Shown piece by piece: positions 20,041-32,270 of a stretch of 64,000 nucleotides of DNA. Each line of letters starts with the position of its first letter. Position 1 is the stretch's first letter. The notes beneath the pieces are model-generated. The model saw only the letters and a program-made list of their open reading frames with translations. It had not been told where the DNA came from and ran no database searches. The translations under genes were made by a program, and so were the position numbers. This DNA comes from Malania oleifera (Eukaryota; Streptophyta; Magnoliopsida; Santalales; Ximeniaceae): positions 30,740,214 through 30,804,213 of the forward strand of contig NC_080417.1 of assembly GCF_029873635.1 (NCBI RefSeq), given 5' to 3'.

Positions 20041-21540
20041 GGTGGTGAGTGTTGTGGGGTTAAATGGATTCCCTGGCGGTAAGTCTAATTCTTTAACAGT
20101 TGTTTAAATAGGCCTTAATATCGTGTCTTATGTGTCTCGAATTGCATTTCACATGCCTTCGAACCCAACCCTACCTCCCATGGTTTGACCGAATCAATTT
20201 TTTAAGTTTAGATGATCCTTATTGATCTCGGTAACACACTTGATCCTCTAATTGTTAGATATCATTTGTTGGTACCGAAAGAGTCCATGTGTAGGCTTGA
20301 TATCTATAGGTGAGCACTCACTTAATCTAAAAATTTAAATTCATTACATCTTGAGCTTAATTATGTATATAAGCACCCATTATTCACTCAATTTTTCTTA
20401 ACCAAAACAAACCAAATTCTCAACCAGTAGCTGTTTGTTTTATTGTACTGAGTAGTTAGCTGCAAAACCAGAGGGAAGCAATTCATAGATAAGAGGCCAA
20501 ACCCAATTTTGGAGTTTAGGCTGCAGGCCGCGGCAGCAGCAGCACCGTAGCTATGGCTGCAGCAATAATGATTAAGCAGATCAATTCTACGGCACTTCTA
20601 CTTCCTGGAAGCTTCGCAGAAATGCAGCGACTGCTTCCTTTTCCCTGTCTCCTGGCCAACCGGCCCAGTTCAGTTCCCATGGTGCATGTACTTCAGCTAG
20701 CTCAAGTACGTGTGTCCATACACAACTACTGCAATATATGAAAAAACAAAACCAATTACTAGGTACATTAGCATTTGAAGGATCAGCTTTTACCTCTAAG
20801 AAATTCAAAGCAGTTAATTGTATTACATTGGTCGCATACCCATCTCACAAATTGATGTGAGAGTTTTGAGCTGACACATGAAAAAATTCTAAATTGATTG
20901 TTCTAAGAATCATCATTTTGCGGACATATAAACTAACTCCTTATTTAATTCCTGTTGTGATAGTGATAAGTATATTCGTTCGAAGATTTCATGAGGACTT
21001 GATTTTATATATTGGTTTTGAAAAGCCCATAAATCAATGATTTTGAAGCTGTCCTTTTTTCCATTATTGGAAAACCCTCCTAATATATACATATGTAACA
21101 TCAAATTTTATAATAGGGAGCTAGTTAAAAAAAAAACATATATAAATTGCACTTCTTCTTTGGTTAAAAGAAATTGTGACATATAATCACTATGGTAGGA
21201 GATAATAACAAATTATTTCATATTTTATGAATCTAAATTAATTTCAATTTTGATGAAATAGAAAAAAATAATTTCACAAAAAAAAAACGAAGTCAGTTAA
21301 AGGCAAAATAAAATCTGATCTTCAAAAAAATTAGAACTGAAAATCTATTAATATTTTTTATTTAGAGATTAATGGATTTTTTAATAATAAAAAAAATTAG
21401 ATTTCGCCATTTTGGTTAAAAAAGAAACTCAAGATAAGAATTATTTATTTATTTATTTATTTGTCTACTTCTTTTTAGGGAAGAAGGTACACTAAGTCGT
21501 AAGATTTGGGCAACGGAGGTCCCCTCAGTAAAAGAATATG
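20041..21540. other. intergenic region upstream of the TauE gene
   Basis: Mostly AT-rich with A/T runs and a TTTA tetranucleotide run (21445-21462). A less AT-rich island at 20523-20720 has an ATG-led frame (20553) reading MAAAIMIKQINSTALLLPGS, ending in LAQ next to AAGTACGTGT, a possible splice donor. It has no recognised homology and no second exon. Nothing else supported. Confidence 0.5.
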
Positions 21541-21552
21541 GCGCGCGCGATG

Positions 21553-21561
21553 GATATAAAT
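21553..21561 (+). promoter_or_regulatory. putative TATA box of the TauE gene
   Basis: GATATAAAT about 200 bp upstream of the ATG, in a short GC-richer block that includes GGCGCGCGCGATGG. A transcription start near 21585-21600 would be expected. Not proven. Confidence 0.5.
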
Positions 21562-21754
21562 GCTAGGGGAGATGGCAGCCACTGAGGAAGTACAGTCTGA
21601 TCTTCTCCGTTGCGTGGGTGCTCAAGAGCAGGAACCCGAAGCAGAGGAAGAAGAGAAAATACGTACAGGAAATTAATATATACAGTTATAGCTCTTGCAG
21701 TTCATAGAAAAAACCCATTTCTTCTTCTCTTTTTGATATTAATTGTTAACCTCC

Positions 21755-24700
21755 ATGGCAAGAGTGGCGATGAGCCAGAGAGCCGTTGCAGCAGTAGCGA
21801 CGGCAGTGGCATGGCTCTGTTTGTGCCTCGTCGTGATGAGCGATGTGGGCAGTGCAGAGAGGGTCCTGAAAGCTACAGACCCAGAAAAGTTGGTTGATCA
21901 GAAAGAAATGAACAGAGGGTTTATGGTAAAGGTGGTTAATTTTTTGTGGCAGAATGGGAAATCTTCATACCAACCTGTTTGGCCGGTGAGAATAATTACT
22001 TTTCTCCCACTTTTCTGATGTTAATGGTGTTTAATTTAATGACCCAGTTCTTATTTCTTGTATAATGCGGTAGGTAACAGATTGGGTCCTTTTAATTTCT
22101 CTTTCCTTTTTTGGCCCTAAAGATATTTGTACTCACAAGTCTAATTTTTCCAATGAGCAGGAGATGAAGTGGGGGTGGAGAATTGTGGTAGGATCGATAG
22201 TTGGATTCTTTGGGGCGGCGCTGGGGAGTGTTGGAGGAGTTGGAGGGGGTGGAATTTTTGTTCCAATGCTCACATTGATCATTGGTTTTGACCCCAAGTC
22301 TTCCACAGCCATTTCTAAATGTGGGTAATCAGCTGCTCCATTTAATTTAATGCCTCTACTTAATTATTAATGTATAATAACTGAGAGTGATTACTGATTC
22401 GTATAAAATATAGAATTGCATTTATTTATTTTTTTACAATGCTAATTAACTAGGCAGTCACAAGTTCTGGAGTTCTTCTGAAGGTATTTAGTTGTTAAAA
22501 TGCTGGAGAATATTATTATGTGTGTATATTTATTGAAGAGAGAGATTTTTGTGGGCTGTAGGTATGATCATGGGGGCAGCGGGATCAACGGTGTACTACA
22601 ATCTTAGGCTAAGACACCCAACGCTGGACATGCCCCTCATAGATTATGATCTAGCCTTGCTCTTCCAGCCTATGCTTATGTTAGGCATCAGCATTGGAGT
22701 TGTCTTCAACGTCATCTTTGCGGATTGGATGGTCACAGTTCTTCTCATCATCTTATTTATAGGTAAAATCCAGGTTATAACATGAGAAATGCCAACTGCA
22801 TATTTTTTCCATTCTATATATTTCATTTTTCATGCCAAATATTGAATATCCTACATATGGATTTGTGAAGAAACATCGATAAATTCCCTCCCCGTGCCCC
22901 CTGCTGGCCTCAAAAAAAAAAAAAAAAAACCATCCCATAAATTAAAGAGTTCATTCTTTTAAGGTTTGTCTAAATCAAGAATTTTGCTTCAAGAAAGAAA
23001 AGGAAAGGAAAATAAGGAAGAAACTCATTTTTCCTTATATTTTCCTTCTCACTTAAATTCTATAAAATAAAAATTTATTTTAATATGATTCAAAATTAAG
23101 AAAAACTAAATATTAATGGTATGTAAACTTAAAATTTTGTTTATAAATTTGTTATATCTTTTTTTTATCTTTCTCACTTTCCTTCATAACCAACATGAGA
23201 ATATGGGTTCTTTGATATTTTTTTTTTCTTTTCCTAACATTTTTCGAGATCCAAACGGAGGCTTAATGTTTAGTATTTGAGCATACTATCCTTTTTACCC
23301 ACCTACTAGTGGTGATAGAAATTTGAAGTGTGGGACGAGGAAGTTGGCATCAAAGCATGCTTATAAAAGAATGGAGAACAACCTTTTCTAGCTGGCCTCA
23401 TGTTTTCTTGTTCCAAGTGCAAAAGAAAAAGCATTTAGCTATTTTCATGAGATTTTCTTCCCAATGGTGGCATGAATCAGTGTGACAATGAAAATTTATG
23501 GTGACAGGTACATCAACTAAAGCTTTTTTTAAAGGTGTAGATACATGGAAGAAAGAAACGGTGATGAAGATGGTAAGGCTACCAAATTCACTCATCACTC
23601 ATCAGTTCAATTTCTCAACAGATTTCTTTTGATGCAAACCTATTAATATGGAGTTTGAGATTCTACTTGACTTTCAGGAAGCTGCCAAGGCACGGGAATT
23701 TGAGAGCAAACCTGATGGTTAGTGCTTTTCACTATTGCCCCATCCTAAATGCTGTAATTAAACACAACTTTCACCACAGAAATTGATAGATAAAACACAT
23801 AACATGAATATAAACCTTTGTAAAGATCAAAGAAACTGTCCTTCCAAGTCCAACTTTCAGAAAGATCTTTTTCTCATAGTCTGTATTAGTTTGTGCTGAC
23901 TCTTGACTTGCAGAAGGCGCCGGAGATGATTACAAACCATTACCGAGTGGTCCAGCTCCTGCGCTAGATGAGGCTGTAAGTCTAAGACAATGATCTCTCC
24001 CAGAATTTTTTTTTTTTCATATCTACTTAACTATTATCATTACTCTCTAGGTTCCTATGAGATACAACATTTTCTGGAAAGAGTTGGGCTTGCTTTTGTT
24101 TGTGTGGGTGGCTTTCCTTGCTGTTCAGCTTGCTAGGGTAATCTATTTTCACCTATCATGCTATATGGTAATAATTTTGGTTCAATTTTCCCCTGAGCTT
24201 TCTAAGATTGTATTCAAGAACATATAATAATATGTGTCACCAAATCATGGCCAGTGCATGGCTCCATGGCAATCTCCTAAATCTCTGGGCAGCCAAACAA
24301 GTTTAACTTTCTAACTTAAAGTCACTATGAGTTGCTGGGTGCTGACTAATTACTGAATGTAACGCGTGTATGAATCTCCATGCAGAGATATACCACAAAT
24401 TGCTCCGTCTTCTATTGGATTATAAACTCCTTGCAGGTAAAATTCCCGATCTAAAATAGTATATATAGTTGTGTTTCAGTCAATAAATTACTAATAACAC
24501 AAATACACATGTTCCCACACCTACACACGCATGCACACACCTAGAGACTCTTGTTCAGGGTTTGCTGAAAAGTTTTGGCTCTATTTCCTTCAACTCTATA
24601 CATTTTTAGTACCAAGAATCAAGCAGTTTTTTATCCTTACCAAAGAGAGAAGGGAGACCAAGAAAAAATGAAAAAATTTTATATTATTGTATGTTATGTT

Positions 24701-26455
24701 ATTTATCTAGTCATCTAACAAATTTTGTGCAGTTCAGAGTGACCGGGCTGCCTTCAAAAGTACTCATGGCAGTGGGGTCTAGGCGTCAATTTAATAACAT
24801 GATGATAAACAAACATTTTTTCATCTGAGATAGAGTTTACGCGGGCAAATTGATGTCTTAACATAAAATACAAACAGAGCTGTCTTTGAAAAACCAATTA
24901 TCACATGTTTTAAAGATCAATCCTTTTAACAACATAATTATGTCATGTTTAGGTACCAATTGCAGTCTCTGTTTCTCTGTTTGAAGCTATATGTTTATGC
25001 AAAGGGACAAGAGTAATTGCATCCAAGGGAAAGGAAATCACAAATTGGAAGATGCATCAGATGATTCTTTACTGTATCTGTGGGATAGTAGCTGGCATTG
25101 TAGGTGGATTGCTCGGGCTTGGAGGTGGTTTTATCTTGGGACCCCTTTTTCTTGAATTGGGAATTCCTCCTCAGGTAAAATTAACTTTATTCACACACGG
25201 ACTGTGCCTATTAATAAAATGAAGCGTATGAGGGAAGGAAATGATCACGAGGAGAATCAAACATAGGAAGTTGGAATGCACAAAGGAAACAAACATGGGA
25301 TACAAGCCTGTATCTTTATCTTTGCAGTTTGTCAACAATGATAGAAGCCTGTAACTATATAGGGAATTAATGCTCACTTCACAATTTTAATCAACCTATT
25401 CCTCTCAAACATTTTGGGACCCATGGATTTTAGAGGAAATGGTTGGCAATCCTTATAGCCAGAACTGGGTTTCATGCAGTCAAGGAAACACCAAAACATG
25501 ATCGGTGGGGTAACTTGTCTGACTCTCCACAAGCTCAATTGAACTGGCCTTGGTCTGCAGGATTGTGTGATTAAGAACCCCATCCCAAGGCTGGCCCAAA
25601 AGTTTAGACACAAACAACAATATTGAATGATTTGCTCTTATAAATTTCAGCCGCTAAAATAAATAATTTTGCATAACAAAGTTTTAACTTTTGCAGGTGG
25701 CAAGTGCAACATCGACCTTTGCGATGACATTTTCTTCCTCCATGTCGGTTGTACAATATTATCTTCTAAAGCGTTTCCCAGTCCCATATGGTATGCAGCA
25801 ATAACAGATTGTGACAGAAATCAATTCTAAATCCTGCTAGCTAGATGTTTCCTGCGCAGACAAGTGAACTGATACCAACCTCATTTATTTTCAAGATTGA
25901 TGTTCCAACAGCCTGTTTCTATTGGCTGATTGGAGAGAGAGAGAGGAAAAACGACTCTCTCCCTCCAAACAACCAGTTTGGATTACATTTTTTGGAAAGA
26001 AATGGTGATAGAGAGAGAATCTGCTTATAATCCCTACAGACATTTGGAGAGAAAATAGCTGGCCTTAAGATTAATTTTTTAGTTCTTAATACATCTTAAC
26101 CTTATATTTACGTTGCCATCTTCTGCTGCAGCTTCTTATCTTGTTCTAGTAGCTTTACTAGCTGCCTTGGCCGGTCAACATGTAGTAAGGAAGATAATAG
26201 CCCTACTTGGGAGGGCGTCGATTATCATCTTTATATTGGCTTTGACAATCTTTGTGAGTGCAATCAGTTTAGGTATGTAGCAATCTAGTTTTCAGTAAAT
26301 TAAAGGTCTTTAGATATGGGCAAAGGTGCACGATTTGTCTCAGAATGCTCAATATGTGATTGTAAATTGCAGGTGGGGTGGGCGTGGCAGATATGGTGGA
26401 GAAGCTGCAAAATGACGAGTACATGGGATTTGAGAATCTCTGCTACCACTCTTAG
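21755..26455 (+). CDS. sulfite exporter TauE/SafE family membrane protein, 12 exons, 478 aa
   Basis: Exons: 21755-21985, 22161-22320, 22562-22762, 23508-23572, 23678-23717, 23914-23975, 24051-24137, 24386-24436, 24953-25174, 25697-25790, 26132-26272, 26373-26455. All introns are GT-AG and the joined frame is 1437 nt. ATG 21755 was chosen because it opens a signal peptide (hydrophobic [16 protein letters not shown]). About nine further membrane segments follow. Two glycine-rich family signatures are present: [13 protein letters not shown] near residue 102 and [15 protein letters not shown] near 351, with [11 protein letters not shown] after the second. The family is thought to export sulfite or organosulfonates; substrates of plant members are largely unknown. 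Length and topology match the plant At2g25737-type proteins. No defects seen. A likely MITE lies in intron 3. Confidence 0.94.
22962..23263. mobile_element. probable MITE in intron 3 of the TauE gene
   Basis: The left end TTAAGGTTTGTCTAAATC and the right end (reverse complement TTAAGCCTCCGTTTGGATC) resemble the widespread plant MITE terminus TTAAGCCTCCGTTTGGATC. Internal GGAAAATAAGGAAG and CCTTATATTTTCCTTC are roughly inverted. The ends are diverged, so assignment is tentative. Confidence 0.5.
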
Positions 26456-27039
26456 ATATGTTGTGCATAAATTAATATGGCAATCGAGTATCTCCAGCAG
26501 GGAGAATTCTACCCGTGTTGATTTTCACTTCTACATGGTCACCTATCTGTTAATTTCTTTTGAGAAAAAATTATAAAGTACTTAGACTTATGGATCACTG
26601 TACCTGTCTTTGCTGGAGCCTCACAAGCAGAGATCCATCACAGTTTTTTTTTGCCTTTTATGTTACCTTGTGTTAATGAATTGAATGTCAGTTTTTTGGT
26701 GCATTATCCTTTGTTAAAACTTCTTTGACTTTGCCTATTCAGTGTAGGACTTGGTCATTTTTTTTTAATCAAAACTGTCTAGCAAAATCATTGGCCACCA
26801 TAGTATATAGCTTCTTTATGCTTATTTTGGAAAGTTCCATATGAAATGGTGGAAACCTTGCATGGGGTGTGATGACAAGATTTGTGCCTCTCTCACATTT
26901 ATGTACATATTGGTGAATCTCACATGCATGTAAGACTTACCATATTTGGGGAAGAGAGCCACGTTTTGGGAACTCCACTGAGTTCTTATTGATGGCTTCT
27001 TTTTGCATTTTTGAGAAGATCCAGTGAAATAAAGGCTGA
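26456..27039. other. 3' flank of the TauE gene
   Basis: Contains the likely 3' UTR, with the poly(A)-signal-like AATGAATTGAATG near 26676 and T-rich stretches. No further gene seen. Confidence 0.5.
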
Positions 27040-27560
27040 CTTTGAGTCTTGAATGGTCCCGAGTTTAAAATTAAGTCCCTTGAATCTTGAGTTTTAAAAC
27101 TGAGTCCTGATATTGGGTACTTTTAGCTGAGTCCTTTGATTTCAAAATTAATTTTCTATTCTTAAAAATGAGTTTGAGTCCTGTATTTTTAAAATTGAGT
27201 CTTCTTATTTTAGTTTTAAACTGAGCTTTTATAACTTTAGTGGAGGTGTCTTTAGTTGCAAAATTAATCTCTTCTATTAGGCTAGGTTTTGTGAAATAAG
27301 TCTCGTATTTCCAAAATTTTGATTCCTTTTAATTTTAAAACTAAGTTCTTCTAATTTTTAGTTGAATTTCCTTAAATTTCAAAATTGAGTTCTTTTATCC
27401 TTTTTATTTGGAAAATTGAGTTTTTCTATTTCTAATTTGAGTCCTAGAATTCTTAAAATTGAGTATCTCTAATTTTTTAATCTTTAGATTTTTAGATTAA
27501 GTCTTTCAATTCCTAAATTGAGTTTTTCACTTATAAGATTGGGTCTTTTAATTTCAAAAC
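27040..27560. repeat. degenerate short tandem repeat with GAGTC(C/T)TTT core
   Basis: Variants of AAAATTGAGTCTTTTAATTTC follow one another every 20-35 bases, for example GAGTCCTTTGATTTCAAAATT and TTGAGTTCTTTTATCC. The copies are much diverged, so this looks like an old minisatellite. No coding frame. Confidence 0.6.
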
Positions 27561-28559
27561 CGGGTTTAGTTTTCAGTTATGATAAAGAGCACAAGAGGTC
27601 ACATTTTTATTAAAAAGGGACAGGGCACGTGTCCAAAGTACAGCGCACACCGCAATACACATACAACAAAAAAATAATATTACAAAAAAGGGAGAATGTC
27701 ACATACATGGGTTACAATTGAGTAAATACAGGGAAAGAATAAGAAAGGTCAGTACAAAGAATAGTTGCAGTAAAGGCAAGGCCATATGGGGGTACATACA
27801 CACCAAAAAAAAATTACAAAAAAACAATAATAAATACAGGGAAATCCAAAGCCCTCCACTCCTGGGTTGCCAGCTGGCATAGCTGGAGGCATCCCAAAGC
27901 TTCCTGCGCACAAAATAGCACATCAATTTGTTAACAGGGAATTCAAAAAAAAAAAATGTAAAATACGAATCCACATGTGTAGGAGAATGAAATCAGTTGA
28001 GGAAAATATTCCCTGCCACCACAGGGAATAAGAAAGGGAAATCAGTTAGGGGGGAGGAAATTGGCGCCAAATCAGCCTCTCAGACTCCCTATAAATAGGG
28101 AGTCTCGCACTATAGGAGGTTAAGGAGGAGAAAGCATAAAAAGAAAAAAAACTCTGCAAAAAAGGAGAGAAAACACAGTAAAGGAGCAATAGAGAAACTT
28201 TGCACAACCAAAGAGAGCATCAAAGAGTGAAGCAAGTAGAGAGAGGAAAGAAAACTCTGCAAAACTGAGAGTTAGAGAAGAGAAAACAAATAGTGTTCAG
28301 AATATAAAGGGGGAGAAAACTCTGTAAAATTCATAGCACAGAGCAACATTTAGAAGCAGAGGGTGCAACACACATTCAGAAGCATAACACTCAGAGCACA
28401 CTATACATTCAGAATACCAGACTGGACAAGCACATACAAACACCAAGGGAAGGGAGAAGAAGACCGAAGGAGAGAAGGAGGAAGGTAAATCCAAAACTAT
28501 ATTGCTTGTATTGTCCAATTCATATAATACCTATGAGTGCGTGAGTATGAATGCAGGTA
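27561..28559. other. non-coding, probable LTR-type promoter and leader
   Basis: An A/G-rich sequence with repeated AAAACTCTGCAAAA strings (28150, 28250, 28320) downstream of a TATA box set in a palindrome (28082-28105). The pattern resembles the U3-R-leader of an LTR element, but no LTR pair, PBS or coding remnant was found. Confidence 0.35.
28082..28105. promoter_or_regulatory. TATA box inside a perfect inverted repeat
   Basis: AGACTCCCTAT and its exact complement arm ATAGGGAGTCT are separated only by AA, so the TATAAATA sequence forms the centre of an 11-bp-stem palindrome. Confidence 0.75.
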
Positions 28560-28580
28560 CCCCCCCCCCCCCCCCCCCCC
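28560..28580. repeat. poly-C homopolymer (21 C)
   Basis: Twenty-one consecutive C followed by a run of T. Such a G/C homopolymer is rare in an AT-rich plant genome and its length is unreliable in most assemblies. Confidence 0.95.
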
Positions 28581-28679
28581 TTTTTTCCTAAGTCTCAAGT
28601 TCAGACCTAAGTCTGAACTCAGGATCAAACTCCTCCAACCTAGGCCCGAATTTGGGTATGAGCTACCCGAACTAAGCCT

Positions 28680-29230
28680 CAAGCCCAATTGAACTTTAAA
28701 ACCCAAAGCCCGTTTTAAATTTTTTACCCTAACCCAATTGAAAGAAATCCCTAAAGCCTGTTTTTAAATTTTTACCCCAGGTCAAGCCCATTTTTAAATT
28801 CAAGCCCAACTCTGTTTTCAAAACCAGCCGAGGCCCACTTGTTTTTTTTTTTTTTTTTTAAATAACTGTCCCGCTTTAAAATTACTTTTAGACCCACTTG
28901 CTTTTAAAACACTAACCCCAAGCCCATTTTGAAACCACCCAAAGTCCATTTGTTTTAAAAATTAAACCCATCCCATTTTTTAAACTCCAACACGTGGCCC
29001 ATATTTATAACCAGCCCGAGGCCCATTTTTTTTAAATTACCCAAGGCCCGTTTCTTTTAAAAAATATTTTAAATTGGGTATGTTTTAAAAAAAAAATGAT
29101 CCTAGCCCATTTCAAAAAGCCTACGGCCCACGTCATTTCAAAGTAACTCTAAAGCCCATTTTCAAAAATAACCAAAGCCCACCAAAACTAACACTGAGCC
29201 CACTAAACCTGACTCGGGTTTAACTGAGTC
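28680..29230. repeat. degenerate array of AGCCCATTTT-type units
   Basis: AAGCCCGTTTTAAATTTTT, AAGCCCATTTTTAAATTC, AGGCCCACTTG, AAGCCCATTTTGAAACC, AGGCCCATTTTTTTTAAATT and similar strings recur about every 25-40 bases. Spacing is irregular and no clear unit length can be set. No coding frame. Confidence 0.65.
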
Positions 29231-30390
29231 ACACAACCCACTAGGTTAACTTGAGTGAGTTAACCCGACACCCACTCATTAGGATGGGATGATTTGACTC
29301 GTCTTCATCCTAGATCTTAAAGCTAAAACCCTAGACCCCCAAAACCCTAATCCAAGCTCAGATCACAACCAGCACAATAAACATCACACATCAAAAATAA
29401 CAAAAGGGGTAAGAGAACTTAGCTTTCTCTTTCATCTTCAACAAACTGGACTCAGACTTGGATTTAAACCATGCCCCTGGATTCTGCACCTAGCTTCGCT
29501 CCTGGGAATACTCTCTGGCGTTCAACTTCAGCTTCTCAGTTATAGAGAGGAAGTAGAGAACCATGAGGTTTCTGAAGTCTTAGCCTACTAAAGGAAACAT
29601 AGAGAAAGAAGGATAGAGAGGAAGATAGATGAAGTTTAGGGTTGCAGAGTTGAGACTAGGGAGAAGAAAGAAGCTCTAGGGTTTTGTTTCGGTTTGGGGA
29701 ATCACAGAAGGGGAAGAGAGAAGAGAGAAGGGAGAAGCTTCAGAGAGAGATGGAGGTTAGGGTTTCGAATGGTAAGTCGCAGGGAGGAAGGAAACCATAG
29801 GGTTTTGTCTTCAGGGTTTTAGAAAAAGGAAAAAGAGAGAACGAGAGTTCGAGACTCAAATAAAAGAAAAGAGATTGAAGTAAGAAGGTTTTTGAGCCAG
29901 AGGAAGAGCTGAGGTTCAGGTTCTAGGGTTTTTCTTAAAACCAAAGAGTGAGAAAGGCGAAGAGGTTTGAGAAAAGATTGGGAAAGGTGAGAGGTCGTGA
30001 GAAAGAGAGGGAGTCACAGGAAGCGTTCGATTGCAGAGAGGTGATAAAAAGATTGCAAGACTAGGGTTTCAGAGAGGAGTTACGGAGAAGAAGGTTGCAG
30101 AAAACCTAGGTTCTCTAGGAACGTTCGAGGAAGAAGAGAAGAGATACTGATAGAGAGAGGGAGATCAGTGAAGAACCCGAAAGAGAGATCGAGAAAAGAG
30201 AGATTGAGGGAGCATAACTTACTGAACCCCTAAGGTTTCAAGATGTTCGATTGTAGAGCTAGGGTAAGGAAGAATGAAGAAACCCTAGGGTTTCATTCAC
30301 AAATAAGAACATAATGGAAGAAGAAAGGAAGAGGAAACGAGAGGTAGAGAGAGGGTGCTTCGAAATGAGGAGAATGAAACTGGGGAGAAT
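29231..30390. other. purine-rich non-coding stretch
   Basis: Long G/A-rich sequence (GAGAGAAGAGAGAAGGGAGAAG and the like) with repeated AGGGTTT and CCTAGGGTTTC strings. It may be an LTR-element leader. No gene or element border recognised. Confidence 0.45.
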
Positions 30391-30415
30391 CAGAAAATTT
30401 TGGTTTTAAGTATCT

Positions 30416-30793
30416 TTGGCACTAGGACGGTATGATCGCGACACATGGTGTCTGATCCTCACTAATGTGCAACATGTGGAGGCCCTATCCTTCACATATG
30501 CTAAAGGTTACGCGGTTCTCTCGAAGCCGTTAGATCTATGCTTTCCATTTATGCTCCATATGAAGCCACTTCAAGAATCCGTGCATGCTTTGTTCCCTAC
30601 CACACGATCAAAGTTTCTCTGGATGGCTCAGATTGATGCCACATCACTGATCCAGAGGTACCCGCTCCCAGTCGTCGGATCCCTACTCCCCGCAACGGCT
30701 GCAATCACGCCGTACGATATGTCCCTTCTACGACGCCCCGATTTTTATACCATTTTTTTTTCTTTTTCATTACCAATAAATAATAAATATTAA
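30416..30793 (+). other. unrecognised open frame in a GC-richer block
   Basis: A 125-codon frame opens at 30416 (TTG) in sequence of balanced base composition, unlike its purine-rich and AT-rich neighbours. It reads HMKPLQESVHALFPTT and WMAQIDATSLIQRYPLP. No family was recognised. The end runs into ACGCCCCGATTTTTATACC, which resembles the start of a gypsy-type LTR. It may be part of an element rather than a gene. Confidence 0.25.
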
Positions 30794-30817
30794 TCAAACA
30801 TCTACCATGTCAAAAAT

Positions 30818-30990
30818 CGTTGACCTTATAGGTCATTCCCAATTTTGATAATGATAAATACTCTAGGTATTTAATGTTTTCCAAGTTTGTGTGCAAGTTC
30901 ATATTAGTAAATCAATTGATGGCACATGAAGTAAAGCCTGAAGACCTCGAAGATTATTTATTGTTGTAATTTATATTATTTGTGTTTCGA
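30818..30990 (+). mobile_element. 5' fragment of a SIRE-like copia LTR
   Basis: CGTTGACCTTATAGGTCATTCCC through AAGTTTGTGTGCAAG and TTATTTATTGTTGTAATTT matches the first about 170 bases of the solo LTR at 3355. It breaks off where the gypsy remnant begins. Confidence 0.8.
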
Positions 30991-31009
30991 ATGACACCAA
31001 GATTAAGTG

Positions 31010-32270
31010 GGCCATTCTAGAGGAGGCACATTGTTCGTTCTACACAGTACATCTAAAAGTACGAAGATTTATAGGGATTTACGAAGATCTTTTTGGTGGT
31101 CTAACAAGAAAAGAGAGATCGCCCATTTTGTAGAGCAGTGCCTAACATGTTAGCAGGTGAAGGCCGAGCACCAGAGGCCAACAAGACTGTTGTAACCACT
31201 TCTCATTTCTAAATGGAAGTGGGAGCGCATCTCCATGGACTTGGTCACGGGGTTGCCATCAGCACTCCACGGGCATAATGCGATTTGGGTTGTGGCTAAC
31301 AGATTGATGAAGACAACCCATTTTATCCCAGTGAAAGGCAGTTATTCCATGGATAAGCTAGCAGATCTGTATGTTCAAGAGATAGTCAGGTTGCATGGGG
31401 TGTCGGTATCTATTGTCTCAGATAAAGATCCACGGTTTACTTCTCGATTCTTGAGGAATCATTGGGATCTCAACTTACATTTAGTACTACGTTTCACCCA
31501 CAGATAGATGGTTAGTATAAGAGGACTATTCAGATTTTAGAGGGCATGTTAAGGACGTGTGTATTGGATTTCAGTGGCAGTTGGATCGAACATCTGCCAT
31601 TGGTTGAGTTCGCCTATAACAATAGTTACTAGTCTAGTATCGGGATAACACCATATGAGGCACTGTATGGCCAGAGATGTTGATCTATGTTGTTATGGGA
31701 TGAGGTTGGTGAGCGATAGATTTTGGGACCATAGTTGGTTCAACAGACTTCGGAGAAGGTAAAGCTCATCAAGGAATGGATTAAAGTAGCTTAGAGTCGG
31801 TAGAAGAGCTACGCAGATACATGCCGATGGGAGTTAGAGTTTGAGGTGGGTGATGCTATATTTTTTAGGATTGCTCCGATGAAAGGAGTGATGAGGTTTG
31901 GTAGGAATGGCAAGCTGAGCCCTTGGTACGTCAGACCATTCAAAATTTTGGAAAGAGTTGGTTCAGTGGCGTACAGGAGCATTACCTCTTGCTTTGTCCA
32001 TAATTCATGACGTGTTCCACATGTCCATGCTTAGGAGGTATATCTTAGATCCTTCACATATGATCAATTACAAGTCATTGGAACTTAGGGACACATTAGC
32101 ATATGAAAAGATACCAATTCAGATCCTATATCATAGAGAGTAGGAGCTATGTACGAAAAGGATTCCACTATTAAACATACTATGGCGTAATCATGCTATA
32201 GAGGAGACTTCATGGGCATTAGAGTCAGAGATACGTCATAAGTATCGTTCAGAGTTAGTCGGATAAGTAG
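31010..32270 (+). pseudogene. Ty3/gypsy integrase remnant
   Basis: Contains a degraded H-x-H/C-x2-C zinc finger (EEAH near 31020 and HFVEQCLTC near 31120). The integrase core follows: [20 protein letters not shown] with the first catalytic Asp (31240), [15 protein letters not shown] with the second Asp (31410), and [15 protein letters not shown] and [12 protein letters not shown] (31515-31630) around the position of the catalytic Glu, then ITPYEALYGQRC. The C-terminal part KLSPWYVRPFKILERVG (31920) is the usual gypsy tail. Frame changes and many stops make it inactive. It is continuous with the LTR at 32543. The 5' half of the element, including gag and RT, is missing. Confidence 0.9.

Noticed and set aside
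20553-20741. ATG-led frame reading MAAAIMIKQINSTALLLPGS with a possible splice donor
   Set aside because: No recognised homology, no second exon, and no clear promoter. Noted in the intergenic entry only.
28297-28706. Minus-strand frames around the poly-C tract with poly-Gly
   Set aside because: Poly-Gly is the translated C homopolymer; there is no supporting motif or exon structure.
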